From assembly GCA_023474385.1 (NCBI GenBank), contig JAMCYB010000020.1, forward strand, positions 1 to 15,416: 15,416 nt of DNA. Reading direction: 5' to 3'. Under the pieces are notes generated by a model that did no database searches, was not told the DNA's origin, and saw only the letters and a program-made list of their open reading frames with translations. The position numbers and the translations under genes are program-made. The stretch comes from Candidatus Martarchaeota archaeon (GTDB lineage Archaea > Micrarchaeota > Micrarchaeia > Micrarchaeales > Micrarchaeaceae). Each line of letters starts with the position of its first letter. Positions within the stretch are counted from its first letter, which is position 1. Below are positions 7,495-14,448 of the stretch, in pieces.

Positions 7495-8538
7495 ATGCTG
7501 CGCAATAAGAAGTATGGGAGCCCCATGATAGAACCGTCCATGACGGACTTGGACAGGGGGCTCAAAGCCATAGGCACCGGAAAGTACGCAGAGGCCGTCA
7601 AATTCTTTGAAAGTTCGATATCGTTACTAGAGAGTGGCTATGATATGGCGCTCAATGTGCACGAAAAGACTGCTCTCCTAGGCATCATAGATGATGAGGC
7701 GGAGGTATTGATGGATATACTGCATCACTTGAGCGCCGGAGTCAATGTGCTTGCAAAAACTAAAAACGAAGATGGCAGACTGATTACATTTGTATTTAAT
7801 ATACCTGTTACGGCGCCCGGTGATGATGCCCGCGGATTTATCCCTGCGGCGCTGGATCTGGTAGGAAATGCACTGATTTATGTAAATGACAATGCAAAGT
7901 TCCTATACGAAACGGATAAGCTGGGCGTATGGCAGAAGGAATGGGCAAGCAAAATAATATTTACGTCGAAATTACATTATACCAATACTGCATGCATATC
8001 AATATTTAATGATATAAAAGGCTTGTCAGAGTCGGATGAGAAGGCATCGGGCATTGAACAGGGACTCGACAGAGTATTAAAACTATTTGATTCTGCGATA
8101 AATGATAGATATGAATATAGATCAATGGGGTTGGGGAGCAAGCTAGCTGACTATGTTATTGAGCTCGAGGTACTGAAAGTCAAAGAGATAGAGAGGCACT
8201 TTCTTGAGGGTGTATCCGATATATATGGGTCACAGCTGCCTAAAGAGGGCAGTGGAACGCCCATATTTATAGGAAATGCGCTTCGTAGAGTGGACAGGGA
8301 CATAGCTTTCCGCAGAGAATCGCTTGATGTATCGAATAAAGGACTTATAAGAAGCTTGGCAAGGGGCGCAGAGCTAAATGCGTTGAGCTCAGCATTGCCG
8401 CTGGGGCTTAGCGCATATACATTTATGCAGGGGGATTACACCTTATCGGCATTGCTCATGGCAGCCACGATAGCCCTTGAGATAAGTTCTTTGCTTAAGG
8501 TAAGGGCAACAAAGTTATTGCTCCGCAGACGAGCTTAA
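7495..8538 (+). CDS. orphan protein with helical body and C-terminal membrane hairpin (347 aa)
   Basis: I do not recognise this protein. Residues about 17-50 (GLKAIGTGKYAEAVKFFESS) resemble one TPR-type helical hairpin. The middle is mixed and largely helical, with charged stretches near 216-236. Near the C-terminus, two hydrophobic segments (about 296-311 and 317-335) separated by a short QGDY turn look like a membrane hairpin, followed by a basic tail (LLLRRRA). This suggests a cytoplasmic domain anchored by its C-terminus. Base composition is lower in GC than in many neighbours (35-37% in two sampled 60-base lines from the middle). It is divergent from rtcB and convergent with the next gene. 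A later start at the Met of residue 11 (after GGGAG) is possible. No catalytic motif is visible. Confidence 0.7.
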   Translation: MLRNKKYGSPMIEPSMTDLDRGLKAIGTGKYAEAVKFFESSISLLESGYDMALNVHEKTALLGIIDDEAEVLMDILHHLSAGVNVLAKTKNEDGRLITFVFNIPVTAPGDDARGFIPAALDLVGNALIYVNDNAKFLYETDKLGVWQKEWASKIIFTSKLHYTNTACISIFNDIKGLSESDEKASGIEQGLDRVLKLFDSAINDRYEYRSMGLGSKLADYVIELEVLKVKEIERHFLEGVSDIYGSQLPKEGSGTPIFIGNALRRVDRDIAFRRESLDVSNKGLIRSLARGAELNALSSALPLGLSAYTFMQGDYTLSALLMAATIALEISSLLKVRATKLLLRRRA

Positions 8539-8566
8539 GCGAATTAATATTAATAATTGGCGTAAA
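8539..8566. other. short convergent AT-rich spacer
   Basis: A 28-base spacer between two convergent stop codons. It contains the near-perfect palindrome ATTAATATTAAT. Nothing else is seen; it may serve transcription termination in both directions. Confidence 0.3.
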
Positions 8567-8947
8567 TCACTTCCTGAGCAGGCTCTTCGCCTTGGCAATA
8601 GCATCGTTTATCTCCTCTAAATCTCGGCGCTCCTCTTTTGTGGTTGCATATTTATCCAGGCCATTCATGCGCTCTTCTATCGCATTGAGGAATTCTACCC
8701 AGCCTTCCGTCTCTTCGCTGGTTATCTGAAGGAATGCCTTATCCATGGTGAACAGATTGAGCACCTTGAGTATCTCCTCGTTGTCCTCTACACTCTCGCC
8801 GTTGTTGAGTCTTTCGGTTATGTGCTCCCGTACCCTCTTGATGTCGTCGAAGCCGACCTCATTGTTGCGTTCTAGGGCATTCCTAGTATCCGATAGGAAG
8901 GCCTTTACGTCATTTTGGAGCTTCGAGAACAGCTCCTTCAAGCTCAT
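8567..8947 (-). CDS. small helical charged orphan (126 aa)
   Basis: I do not recognise this protein. It is rich in Glu, Lys, Asp, Asn and Leu and appears to be almost entirely alpha-helical, possibly coiled-coil, with no membrane segment or catalytic motif. The N-terminus reads SLKELFSKLQNDVKAFL and the C-terminus ends in AIAKAKSLLRK. ATG 8947 is the chosen start. A TTG at 8968 lies four bases after GGTGA, which would be a ribosome-binding site for a version seven residues longer. Codons further upstream (to 9022) lie before the likely TATA box, so they are not used. It is divergent from the PRODH-like gene and shares an AT-rich promoter region with it. Confidence 0.65.
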   Translation of the reverse strand: MSLKELFSKLQNDVKAFLSDTRNALERNNEVGFDDIKRVREHITERLNNGESVEDNEEILKVLNLFTMDKAFLQITSEETEGWVEFLNAIEERMNGLDKYATTKEERRDLEEINDAIAKAKSLLRK

Positions 8948-9097
8948 CAGCTTAAGTTCGGTATTCAAGATATCACCACAACAAATCAAATAAACTTTTA
9001 TATCTTTATAGATAAGTATCATTATTTATCTGTTGTTATCCGTTTATTGTGCTATTCGCAAGACGTCTGGAAATGGTCTGCATGCATGTAAATAGTC
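8948..9097. promoter_or_regulatory. divergent promoter region
   Basis: An AT-rich gene-free spacer. For the minus-strand helical gene, TATAAAAG (9002-8995) puts the expected start near 8975, next to GGTGATA (8977-8971). For the plus-strand operon, TTTATA at 9005-9010 and TTATTTAT at 9022-9029 are TATA candidates. Several overlapping GATA/TATC repeats give it weak dyad symmetry, which could let one factor control both directions. Confidence 0.4.
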
Positions 9098-10060
9098 TTG
9101 AAAGATATTGCCGCGAGCACACTGCGGCAGCAACCCATTGTGATTAAATTGTCAGAACAGAACACTTTCCTGAAGAGCATAGTATACCGGTTGATAAAGA
9201 AGCACATATCCGGAACCACAGTCAATGCCGCCTTCAAACTGACAAAGAACCTTAATGACAAGGATATGGCCGCCACGATAACCTTCCTCAACGAGAACGT
9301 AAATGATACAGGAAAGGCCAGGTACAACCTCAATTCCTACATGCAGTTGATAAAACAGATATCCAGGCTCAACCTGAATGCCTCAATATCGGTGCGCATG
9401 TCGCAGCTTGGCATCACGCTCCCCAATGGCATAATAGAGCACAATATGCTTTCCCTGCTGACTACGGCGAAAAGCTCGCATGTGAATGTATGGTTTGAGT
9501 ATGAGGATGCATTGGGCCTCAAGGGGATGGTGGATTTGTATAGGAGGTACAAGGAGCTATACGAGGGCATCGGCATAGAACTGCCGCTACAGCATCCCAA
9601 GGTAGAGCAGGCGATAGAGACCGTGCCAAAAGCCGCTTCGGTGAAGCTGATATCGCACTACCATATGAATGAGCTTAAGGAGAGCCGCAAGGAGAAAGAA
9701 AAAACGAAGCAGAAAGGGCACATAGATGTGTATATGAATTGCATAAACAGGCTGCACGGGCTAAAGACCACGGTGCACATCCAGGAACCCGACGAAAAGA
9801 CCGTTTACAGGCTGGCCAGGGCGAATAAGCAATACAAAAGGGATTTAATATTTGAGTTACCATTAGGATACAGCAAAAGATGGCAGAGTAAATTTATAAA
9901 AGAGAAGATAAAAGTGAGCGTCTATGTACCTTATGGCAAGGATTGGATACCCTATGCCATAAACAAATTGACAGAGGGCCGCATAAGAGAGTTGGCAGTA
10001 TCTATTCTCGACGGCAAAACAAGCGCAGGGGGTGGCAATGAAGAACCCAGAAAAGGATAA
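9098..10060 (+). CDS. proline dehydrogenase-like barrel protein with altered substrate site
   Basis: PRODH enzymes use FAD to oxidise proline to pyrroline-5-carboxylate. This 320-aa protein follows the PRODH plan: an N-terminal helical part (GTTVNAAFKL, then TFLNENV where the family has 'lGE'), ASISVRMSQLG at 95-105 (family ISVKLSxLG), SVKLISHYH at 181-189 (family VRLVKGAY), and VYVPYGKDWIPYAINKL at 275-291 (family VRVYVPYGxxWYPYxxRRL). The Lys expected near 100 is Arg, and the proline-carboxylate Arg pair is Asn289-Lys290. It may therefore act on another substrate or have lost activity; FAD binding is unproven. The start is TTG 9098, since no ATG occurs in frame before residue 57; a GTG at 9140 is an alternative. 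Its end overlaps the SDR gene. Confidence 0.7.
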   Translation: MKDIAASTLRQQPIVIKLSEQNTFLKSIVYRLIKKHISGTTVNAAFKLTKNLNDKDMAATITFLNENVNDTGKARYNLNSYMQLIKQISRLNLNASISVRMSQLGITLPNGIIEHNMLSLLTTAKSSHVNVWFEYEDALGLKGMVDLYRRYKELYEGIGIELPLQHPKVEQAIETVPKAASVKLISHYHMNELKESRKEKEKTKQKGHIDVYMNCINRLHGLKTTVHIQEPDEKTVYRLARANKQYKRDLIFELPLGYSKRWQSKFIKEKIKVSVYVPYGKDWIPYAINKLTEGRIRELAVSILDGKTSAGGGNEEPRKG

Positions 10061-11045
10061 GCCCACTGTGGATCTTGTCACCGGAGCAACGAGCGTGCTC
10101 GGGAGGGAAGTAGTTAGAAAGCTTCTTGCCAGGGGCGACGAGGTAAGGGTATTGGTAAAGGAGCAGCCGAGCGACATAGGGGCATGGAAGTCGATGCCTA
10201 CCGGGGTTATACCGTATGTCGCTGATCTGACACTGAAGAACAGCGCAGATAAGCAGGTACTTGCAGAAGCCGCGAAAGGCGTCAATAATGTATTCCATAT
10301 GGCTGCCGCAGTATACAATTACAAGAACACATACCAGACATTGATGAATATCAACGTAGAAGGCACAGAAAACCTGCTCAACGCAATATTGGAAGCAAAC
10401 GATGGCGATAATGAGATGCAATTCATATTCGCAAGCAGCATCAGCATCTACGGGCATCACAGGAAGGGCGAGATACTCACAGAGAACTCGGAGGCCAAGC
10501 CAGAGACTCCGTACTCAAAGAGCAAATACATAGCAGAGCAGGTCCTGCGCTCATTTTCATTTGCGCATAGGAACCTGCACTACACGATAATGAGAATTGG
10601 AACGCTTTACGGCCCGGGCTACGAAAAGCCATCATTCTGCAAGGTTTTCGAACTGATCAGAAAAGGCGAATTCCGATATGTAGGCAAGGGCGAGAACCAT
10701 ATGACCCTTGTATACGTTGATGATGCAGCAGACGCATTCGTATCGGCTTCGGATAGCAAGAACGCGCTGGAGAAGGTGTACAACCTCACCGACGGGCAGC
10801 CGCATACGCAGCAGAGCCTGATGAAACTCGTTGCGGATTACCTGCATGTCAATCCTCCGGCAAAGCACGTCCCCACGCTTCTCGCTAGGCTAGGGAGGAG
10901 GTCCAAGAATATTAATATAGACGAGTATGATTTCCTCGTGAGCGACAGGATAATAAGCATAGAGAGCATAAAGAAAGACCTAAAGTTCTCGCCAAAAGGA
11001 AAGATGGATGTAGAAGGCGTAGCCATGATAAAGAACTGCTTCTAG
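10038..11045 (+). CDS. NAD(P)-dependent extended SDR, epimerase/dehydratase family
   Basis: A 335-aa Rossmann-fold oxidoreductase. The nucleotide-binding motif VTGATSVLG is near the N-terminus (about 14-22). The catalytic Tyr and Lys are in YSKSKYIAEQ (Tyr159, Lys163), with Ser in FASSISIYG just before. NINVEGTENLL and LVYVDDAADAF are typical of the extended SDR, 3-beta-HSD and dihydroflavonol-reductase-like members. The substrate cannot be read from the sequence; nucleotide sugars, sterol-like or isoprenoid compounds are all possible. I chose ATG 10038 because GGGGGTGG directly precedes it; a GTG at 10032 would sit inside that site. It overlaps the PRODH-like gene by 23 bases and lies 22 bases before the GGGP synthase gene, so one transcript is likely. 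Confidence 0.85.
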   Translation: MKNPEKDKPTVDLVTGATSVLGREVVRKLLARGDEVRVLVKEQPSDIGAWKSMPTGVIPYVADLTLKNSADKQVLAEAAKGVNNVFHMAAAVYNYKNTYQTLMNINVEGTENLLNAILEANDGDNEMQFIFASSISIYGHHRKGEILTENSEAKPETPYSKSKYIAEQVLRSFSFAHRNLHYTIMRIGTLYGPGYEKPSFCKVFELIRKGEFRYVGKGENHMTLVYVDDAADAFVSASDSKNALEKVYNLTDGQPHTQQSLMKLVADYLHVNPPAKHVPTLLARLGRRSKNINIDEYDFLVSDRIISIESIKKDLKFSPKGKMDVEGVAMIKNCF

Positions 11046-11067
11046 ATTGCATTAATTTTTAAGGTCG

Positions 11068-11865
11068 ATGAATATGAAACAAGGCAGAGTTGAATTGTAT
11101 ATAAATGAAGCACTGGAGAGCAGAGGCGCGCTTCTGTTCGGATTGATAGACCCTGATGATTATAAGACGGACGACGAAGCGATCAAGACAGCAAAGGCAG
11201 GGGTGGATGGAGGCATAGATGTGGTGCTCATAGGAGGCAGCATGGGCGTGCAGGGAGAGACCCTGGACAGAATAACAAAAGGCATAAAGGACCTGGTAGA
11301 TACTCCGGTCGTGCTGTTCCCAGGCAACATAGGCACACTCACGGGCTATGCAGATGCATTGTACTTCATGTCGCTCCTGAACGCCAGAAACCCTTATTGG
11401 ATAACGCATGCACAGATGCTCGCTGCTCCATCGATAAGGAAGCTGCATCTGGAACCGTTGCCTGTAGGTTATATAGTGGTGCACCCGGGAGGCACAGTAG
11501 GTTGGGTGGGCGATGCCAACCTAGTGCCCAGGGAGAAGCCAAAGATAGCTGCGGCGCTTGCAATGGCAGGCGAATATCTTGGCCATAGATTTATACTTAC
11601 TGACACGGGGTCAAACCCGCGCATGCAGCATGCCGGGCCCATACCGCCCGAATTTGTGAGAATGGTGAAGCAGTCAATAAGCGTGCCGTACATAGTAGGA
11701 GGAGGCATAATGACTCTCAACGACCTCGGGAACGCCTACAAATACGGCGCTGACATAGTGCAGATAGGCACCGCCTTCGAGAGCATTTCAGATGCCAAGA
11801 AGAAGGCCAAATCCTTTTCTAGAATCGCGAAGGAGGAAGGTGCGAAGAAGCTGAAAAATATCTAG
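11068..11865 (+). CDS. geranylgeranylglyceryl phosphate synthase (GGGPS/PcrB family)
   Basis: Joins geranylgeranyl diphosphate to sn-glycerol-1-phosphate, the first committed step of archaeal ether-lipid synthesis, at the cytoplasmic membrane face. The 265-aa TIM barrel has the family blocks in order: LIDPDDY (26-32, Mg/G1P region), VLIGGSMGV (53-61), VVLFPGNIGTLTGYADALYF (81-100), VGYIVVHPGGTVGWVGDA (133-150), ILTDTGSNP (176-184), and PYIVGGGI (207-214). His139 stands where I recall many relatives having Glu (VEPG), and Met215 follows GGGI where Arg is common; both could be lineage variation. The start is either ATG 11068 or ATG 11074; AAGGT precedes both and is better spaced for 11074. The next gene starts 13 bases after the stop. 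Confidence 0.93.
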   Translation: MNMKQGRVELYINEALESRGALLFGLIDPDDYKTDDEAIKTAKAGVDGGIDVVLIGGSMGVQGETLDRITKGIKDLVDTPVVLFPGNIGTLTGYADALYFMSLLNARNPYWITHAQMLAAPSIRKLHLEPLPVGYIVVHPGGTVGWVGDANLVPREKPKIAAALAMAGEYLGHRFILTDTGSNPRMQHAGPIPPEFVRMVKQSISVPYIVGGGIMTLNDLGNAYKYGADIVQIGTAFESISDAKKKAKSFSRIAKEEGAKKLKNI

Positions 11866-11878
11866 GGAGCGAGTACGG

Positions 11879-12985
11879 ATGCGTGAGATATCCAATATTG
11901 AAATCTCGGTGCTCGTCGGAAAGCTAAAGCAAGTGGAAGGTAGCTACATAGATAAGTTCTATGACTTGGGCAGCGGCAGGTTTGTACTGAAACTGAGCAG
12001 GAAGGATTTCAAGGCAAATGTGATGTGCTTGCTTTCGCACACGCTGCACATCACTGCATACACAGAGAAGTATGGGGAGCCTAGCAATTTTGCAGTTGCT
12101 GTAAGGAAGAGGGTAGGCGGGTACCAGATAAGCGGCATATCCAAGGTAAATGACGATAGGATAGTGAGGCTTTCGCTATCGAAGGGAGAATCCCATTTGG
12201 GCATAGTATTCGAAATGTTCGGCAAGGGCAATATGATTCTGGTCGACCAAGAGGATAAGATACTGCTCGCATATGCTTATGAGGACTTCAAGGGCAGATC
12301 AATAAGGCCCAGGGCTGCGTATAAACCGCCGGAAAACTTAGGAATTGATATACTTGCAAGCAGCAAAGAAGAAGCGAAGAATGCGATACGGAAGCATAGC
12401 GACATGGGCATAATGTCGTTCATGTCCAGGTGGACGAATGTAGGCACGCTCTATGTAGAGAATGCCATATCATCGCTAGGTATAGACCCGAAGGAGGCAG
12501 TCGGAAAACTTGGAGCGAAGGTATGGAGTGTCATAGAGGGCATAGATACGGAGGTAGCGGAGGCAGAAAAGGGCAATGCACATGTCTATGTGAATCATGG
12601 CACTGTGGCCGATTATGCGCTATGCAGCATAAAGAAGTATGCGGACATGGATGTGGTTGAGTTCGACGACATACACAAGGCCATGGATTTTATTTATGTA
12701 GAGAAGGCAGAAAAGGTTGAGGTAGAGAACCCTGCCCTAGAGAAGCTGAAGAAGAGCATAGATAAGCAGAAGCGCATAGTCGCAGGCATAGATGAGCAGA
12801 TCTCCAGGAACAAGGCAATAGCGCAGGCAATATTTAATAACATGAACGTACTGAATCAGATCATAGATGCGGCTTCGCACAACAAAAGGATAACAGCGGA
12901 TGAATTGAACGCCCTGCTCGAGGACACAGGGCTCTCGGTTAAGAGCGCCGACTTGAAGAGCAAACACATTATTGTAGATATTTGA
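11879..12985 (+). CDS. NFACT/RqcH-like protein lacking the C-terminal NFACT-R domain
   Basis: NFACT proteins (RqcH, Rqc2, FbpA) bind stalled large ribosomal subunits and recruit tRNA for C-terminal tailing in ribosome quality control. Residues 1-150 match NFACT-N: LVGKLKQVEGSYIDKFYDL, the Asp93-Arg94 pair in NDDRIVRL (the DR motif needed for tailing in characterised members), and IVFEMFGKGNMILVD. A middle helical region follows, then a coiled coil from about 273 (LEKLKKSIDKQKRIVAGID). The protein stops at 368 residues (HIIVDI), where full-length archaeal relatives (roughly 600-700 aa) continue into NFACT-R. RNase Z begins 30 bases later, so the missing part is not just downstream. The start ATG 11879 has GGAG nine bases before it. 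It could be a natural split protein, a truncated survivor, or an independent function. Confidence 0.82.
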   Translation: MREISNIEISVLVGKLKQVEGSYIDKFYDLGSGRFVLKLSRKDFKANVMCLLSHTLHITAYTEKYGEPSNFAVAVRKRVGGYQISGISKVNDDRIVRLSLSKGESHLGIVFEMFGKGNMILVDQEDKILLAYAYEDFKGRSIRPRAAYKPPENLGIDILASSKEEAKNAIRKHSDMGIMSFMSRWTNVGTLYVENAISSLGIDPKEAVGKLGAKVWSVIEGIDTEVAEAEKGNAHVYVNHGTVADYALCSIKKYADMDVVEFDDIHKAMDFIYVEKAEKVEVENPALEKLKKSIDKQKRIVAGIDEQISRNKAIAQAIFNNMNVLNQIIDAASHNKRITADELNALLEDTGLSVKSADLKSKHIIVDI

Positions 12986-13015
12986 GGCAGCTGCTTTGCA
13001 TTGAATGGTGCGCGT

Positions 13016-13906
13016 ATGATTGATGTGACATTCCTAGGAACGTCTGGATCGACCCCGACACGGGACCGCTCATTGCCCAGCGTTGCCGTTGAGTTCAATG
13101 GCGACATCTGCCTGTTCGATTGCGGCGAGGGCACACAGCGTCAGTTTATGATATATGGATTGAGCACCTCGAAGATACATTCGGTATTCATAACACACAT
13201 GCACGGGGACCATGTCATAGGCATTGCGGGGCTTATGCGCACTTTGGCGTTGAACAACAGGACTGAGCCACTTTACATATATGTACCGGAGGGCGAGGAA
13301 GAGAGAGCTAAGGCGCTCGCCACTTTTGACAGGGCGATGTTCGGCTATGACATAGTATTCGTGGGAGTGAGGAGCGGCACCATCATAAAGGGGAAGGGCT
13401 TCGAGATAAGCGCATTCAGGCTCAATCATTCCGTGAAGAGCTATGGCTACATATTCGAGGAGGACGACAAGTTGCACTTTATTAAGGACAAGTGCAAGAG
13501 GCTCGGCATAAAAGGCACTATGTTCTCGCAGCTGGAGCGCGGCGAAGGATTAGTTATAAATAAGAAAAGGGTAAAATTGAAGGATGTAACGTATTTGGAG
13601 AAAGGCAAGAAGGTAGTATATGCGACAGACTCCAGACCTGCAGCCACGACAGTGAGTGCAGCAAAAAATGCGGACTTGCTTATACACGAAGCCACATATT
13701 CAGATGAATTGAAGGATTTCGCGAGCAAGAGGAAGCACAGCACTGCGATAGAAGCGGCAGAAGTGGCGAAAAAGGCAAATGTGAAGCAGCTCGTATTGTT
13801 CCATCCGAGCGCAAGATACAAAGATACCGGCGTACTGGTCAAGGAGGCTCGGAGCGTATTCAGGAACACGCGCATGGCGATGGACGGAATGAAGATACAC
13901 CTATGA
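13016..13906 (+). CDS. rnz: ribonuclease Z, tRNA 3'-processing endonuclease
   Basis: A metallo-beta-lactamase-fold zinc endonuclease that trims the 3' trailer of tRNA precursors so that CCA can be added. The 296-aa short form has all metal ligands. Numbered from ATG 13016: H61-M-H63-G-D65-H66, His138 (LNHSVKSYGY), Asp205 (YATDSRP) and His263 (LFHPSARY). The family FDCGEGTQRQ sits near 34-43, and HEATYSDEL (His224) with KHST (His241) completes the active site. The last block reads HPSARY instead of the more usual H-S-S/P-RY pattern, a small insertion. GGTG five bases before ATG 13016 supports this start; TTG 13001 is unlikely. Last protein gene of the operon, ending two bases before tRNA-Val. 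Confidence 0.93.
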   Translation: MIDVTFLGTSGSTPTRDRSLPSVAVEFNGDICLFDCGEGTQRQFMIYGLSTSKIHSVFITHMHGDHVIGIAGLMRTLALNNRTEPLYIYVPEGEEERAKALATFDRAMFGYDIVFVGVRSGTIIKGKGFEISAFRLNHSVKSYGYIFEEDDKLHFIKDKCKRLGIKGTMFSQLERGEGLVINKKRVKLKDVTYLEKGKKVVYATDSRPAATTVSAAKNADLLIHEATYSDELKDFASKRKHSTAIEAAEVAKKANVKQLVLFHPSARYKDTGVLVKEARSVFRNTRMAMDGMKIHL

Positions 13907-13908
13907 TC

Positions 13909-13980
13909 GGGCTCGTAGTCGATTGGTAAGACGTCACGTTGACAACGTGAAGATACGGAGTTCGATTCTCCGCGGGCCCA
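13909..13980 (+). tRNA. tRNA-Val (GAC anticodon)
   Basis: A full cloverleaf of 72 bases: acceptor 13909-13915 with 13973-13979 (one G-U pair), a short D stem GTC/GAC with GATTGGTAA loop, anticodon stem TCACG/CGTGA with loop TTGACAA (anticodon GAC at 13941-13943), a 5-base variable region, and T stem CGGAG/CTCCG with loop TTCGATT. The discriminator is A13980. CCA is not encoded (the next bases are CTG), so it must be added after RNase Z cleavage. No intron. Only two bases separate the rnz stop from the 5' end, so it probably rides on the operon transcript and needs RNase P release. Confidence 0.95.
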
Positions 13981-14010
13981 CTGGTGCTTTGGCTAGGTTT
14001 CAAGTACCAA

Positions 14011-14036
14011 TATAAAAAGAAAAAGAAGAAATAGAA
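14011..14036 (-). terminator. T-rich terminator after alba
   Basis: On the minus strand a pyrimidine tract (TTTCTATTTCTTCTTTTTC, then TTTTTATA) begins about 14 bases after the alba stop codon. Multiple T runs are the typical archaeal termination signal. The tract lies between the convergent tRNA-Val and alba genes. Confidence 0.55.
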
Positions 14037-14049
14037 AGCGTTGTGAGCA

Positions 14050-14361
14050 TCAGTCTTTTGCAAGCGTTATCATTATTGCGCTTACCTTTGACTTGGTGCC
14101 ATCCTCGTTGGTCAGCTCCTCGGAAGATGTCTTCATGGCCTTTTCCTTCAAGTTCGGCATGAACCGGTTTACCACGATCTCCTTCACGTCAACGGCTCTC
14201 GATATGGCATTGCCCCTCGCTTTTATAGTCACTTCAGGCATGCCGTTGTTGAACTGCGTCACAACTGCGAGCACGTAGTTCATGGTTGGTTTCTTGCCTA
14301 TATACACTATGTTCTCTGCTCCGCTTGTCCTGCTCTTCTCGTTATGTGTTTCTTCTGCCAT
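14050..14361 (-). CDS. albA: chromatin/RNA-binding protein Alba
   Basis: A small dimeric DNA- and RNA-binding protein of archaeal chromatin. The 103-aa form has [17 protein letters not shown] (Lys23-Lys24 correspond to the conserved pair that is acetylated in Sulfolobus), [23 protein letters not shown], and a terminal beta strand (AIMITLAK), covering the whole Alba fold. The N-terminal tail is Glu/Asn/Lys rich and longer than in many relatives. I chose ATG 14361 because GGTGA lies four bases upstream (GGTGAAACC). An in-frame ATG at 14391 would add ten Asn-rich residues; the TATA box places the transcription start close to that codon, so a leaderless longer form is possible. Confidence 0.93.
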   Translation of the reverse strand: MAEETHNEKSRTSGAENIVYIGKKPTMNYVLAVVTQFNNGMPEVTIKARGNAISRAVDVKEIVVNRFMPNLKEKAMKTSSEELTNEDGTKSKVSAIMITLAKD

Positions 14362-14407
14362 GGTTTCACCGTTATTATTGTTAGCATTCATAATTCCGCG
14401 AAGCAGT

Positions 14408-14420
14408 TATTTATACCTTG
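14408..14420 (-). promoter_or_regulatory. TATA box and BRE for alba
   Basis: On the minus strand TATAAATA (14415-14408) is preceded by CAAGG, a reasonable BRE-like flank. The expected start site near 14391 coincides with the upstream ATG of alba and leaves a leader of about 30 bases to the GGTGA-preceded ATG 14361. The promoter lies in the short gap after the agmatinase gene, so alba can be transcribed independently. Confidence 0.6.
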
Positions 14421-14448
14421 TCATGTCGAGCCATGCAAAGTAGTGCAT

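Noticed and set aside
8539..8566. ATTAATATTAAT palindrome as an operator
   Set aside because: It sits between two convergent gene ends, where an operator has no promoter to act on; it is better seen as AT-rich spacer.
11959..12231. Minus-strand frames inside the NFACT gene, and similar ones inside the SDR, RNase Z and GGGPS genes
   Set aside because: Each mirrors a well-supported gene on the plus strand and shows no independent signals.
12985..13016. Frameshift hiding the NFACT-R domain after the truncated NFACT gene
   Set aside because: The sequence directly after the stop leads into a complete RNase Z with its own ribosome-binding site, and no NFACT-R-like residues were seen in the other frames.
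13860..14063. 67-codon minus-strand frame across the rnz end and tRNA-Val
   Set aside because: It runs through a clear tRNA gene and the alba terminator tract.
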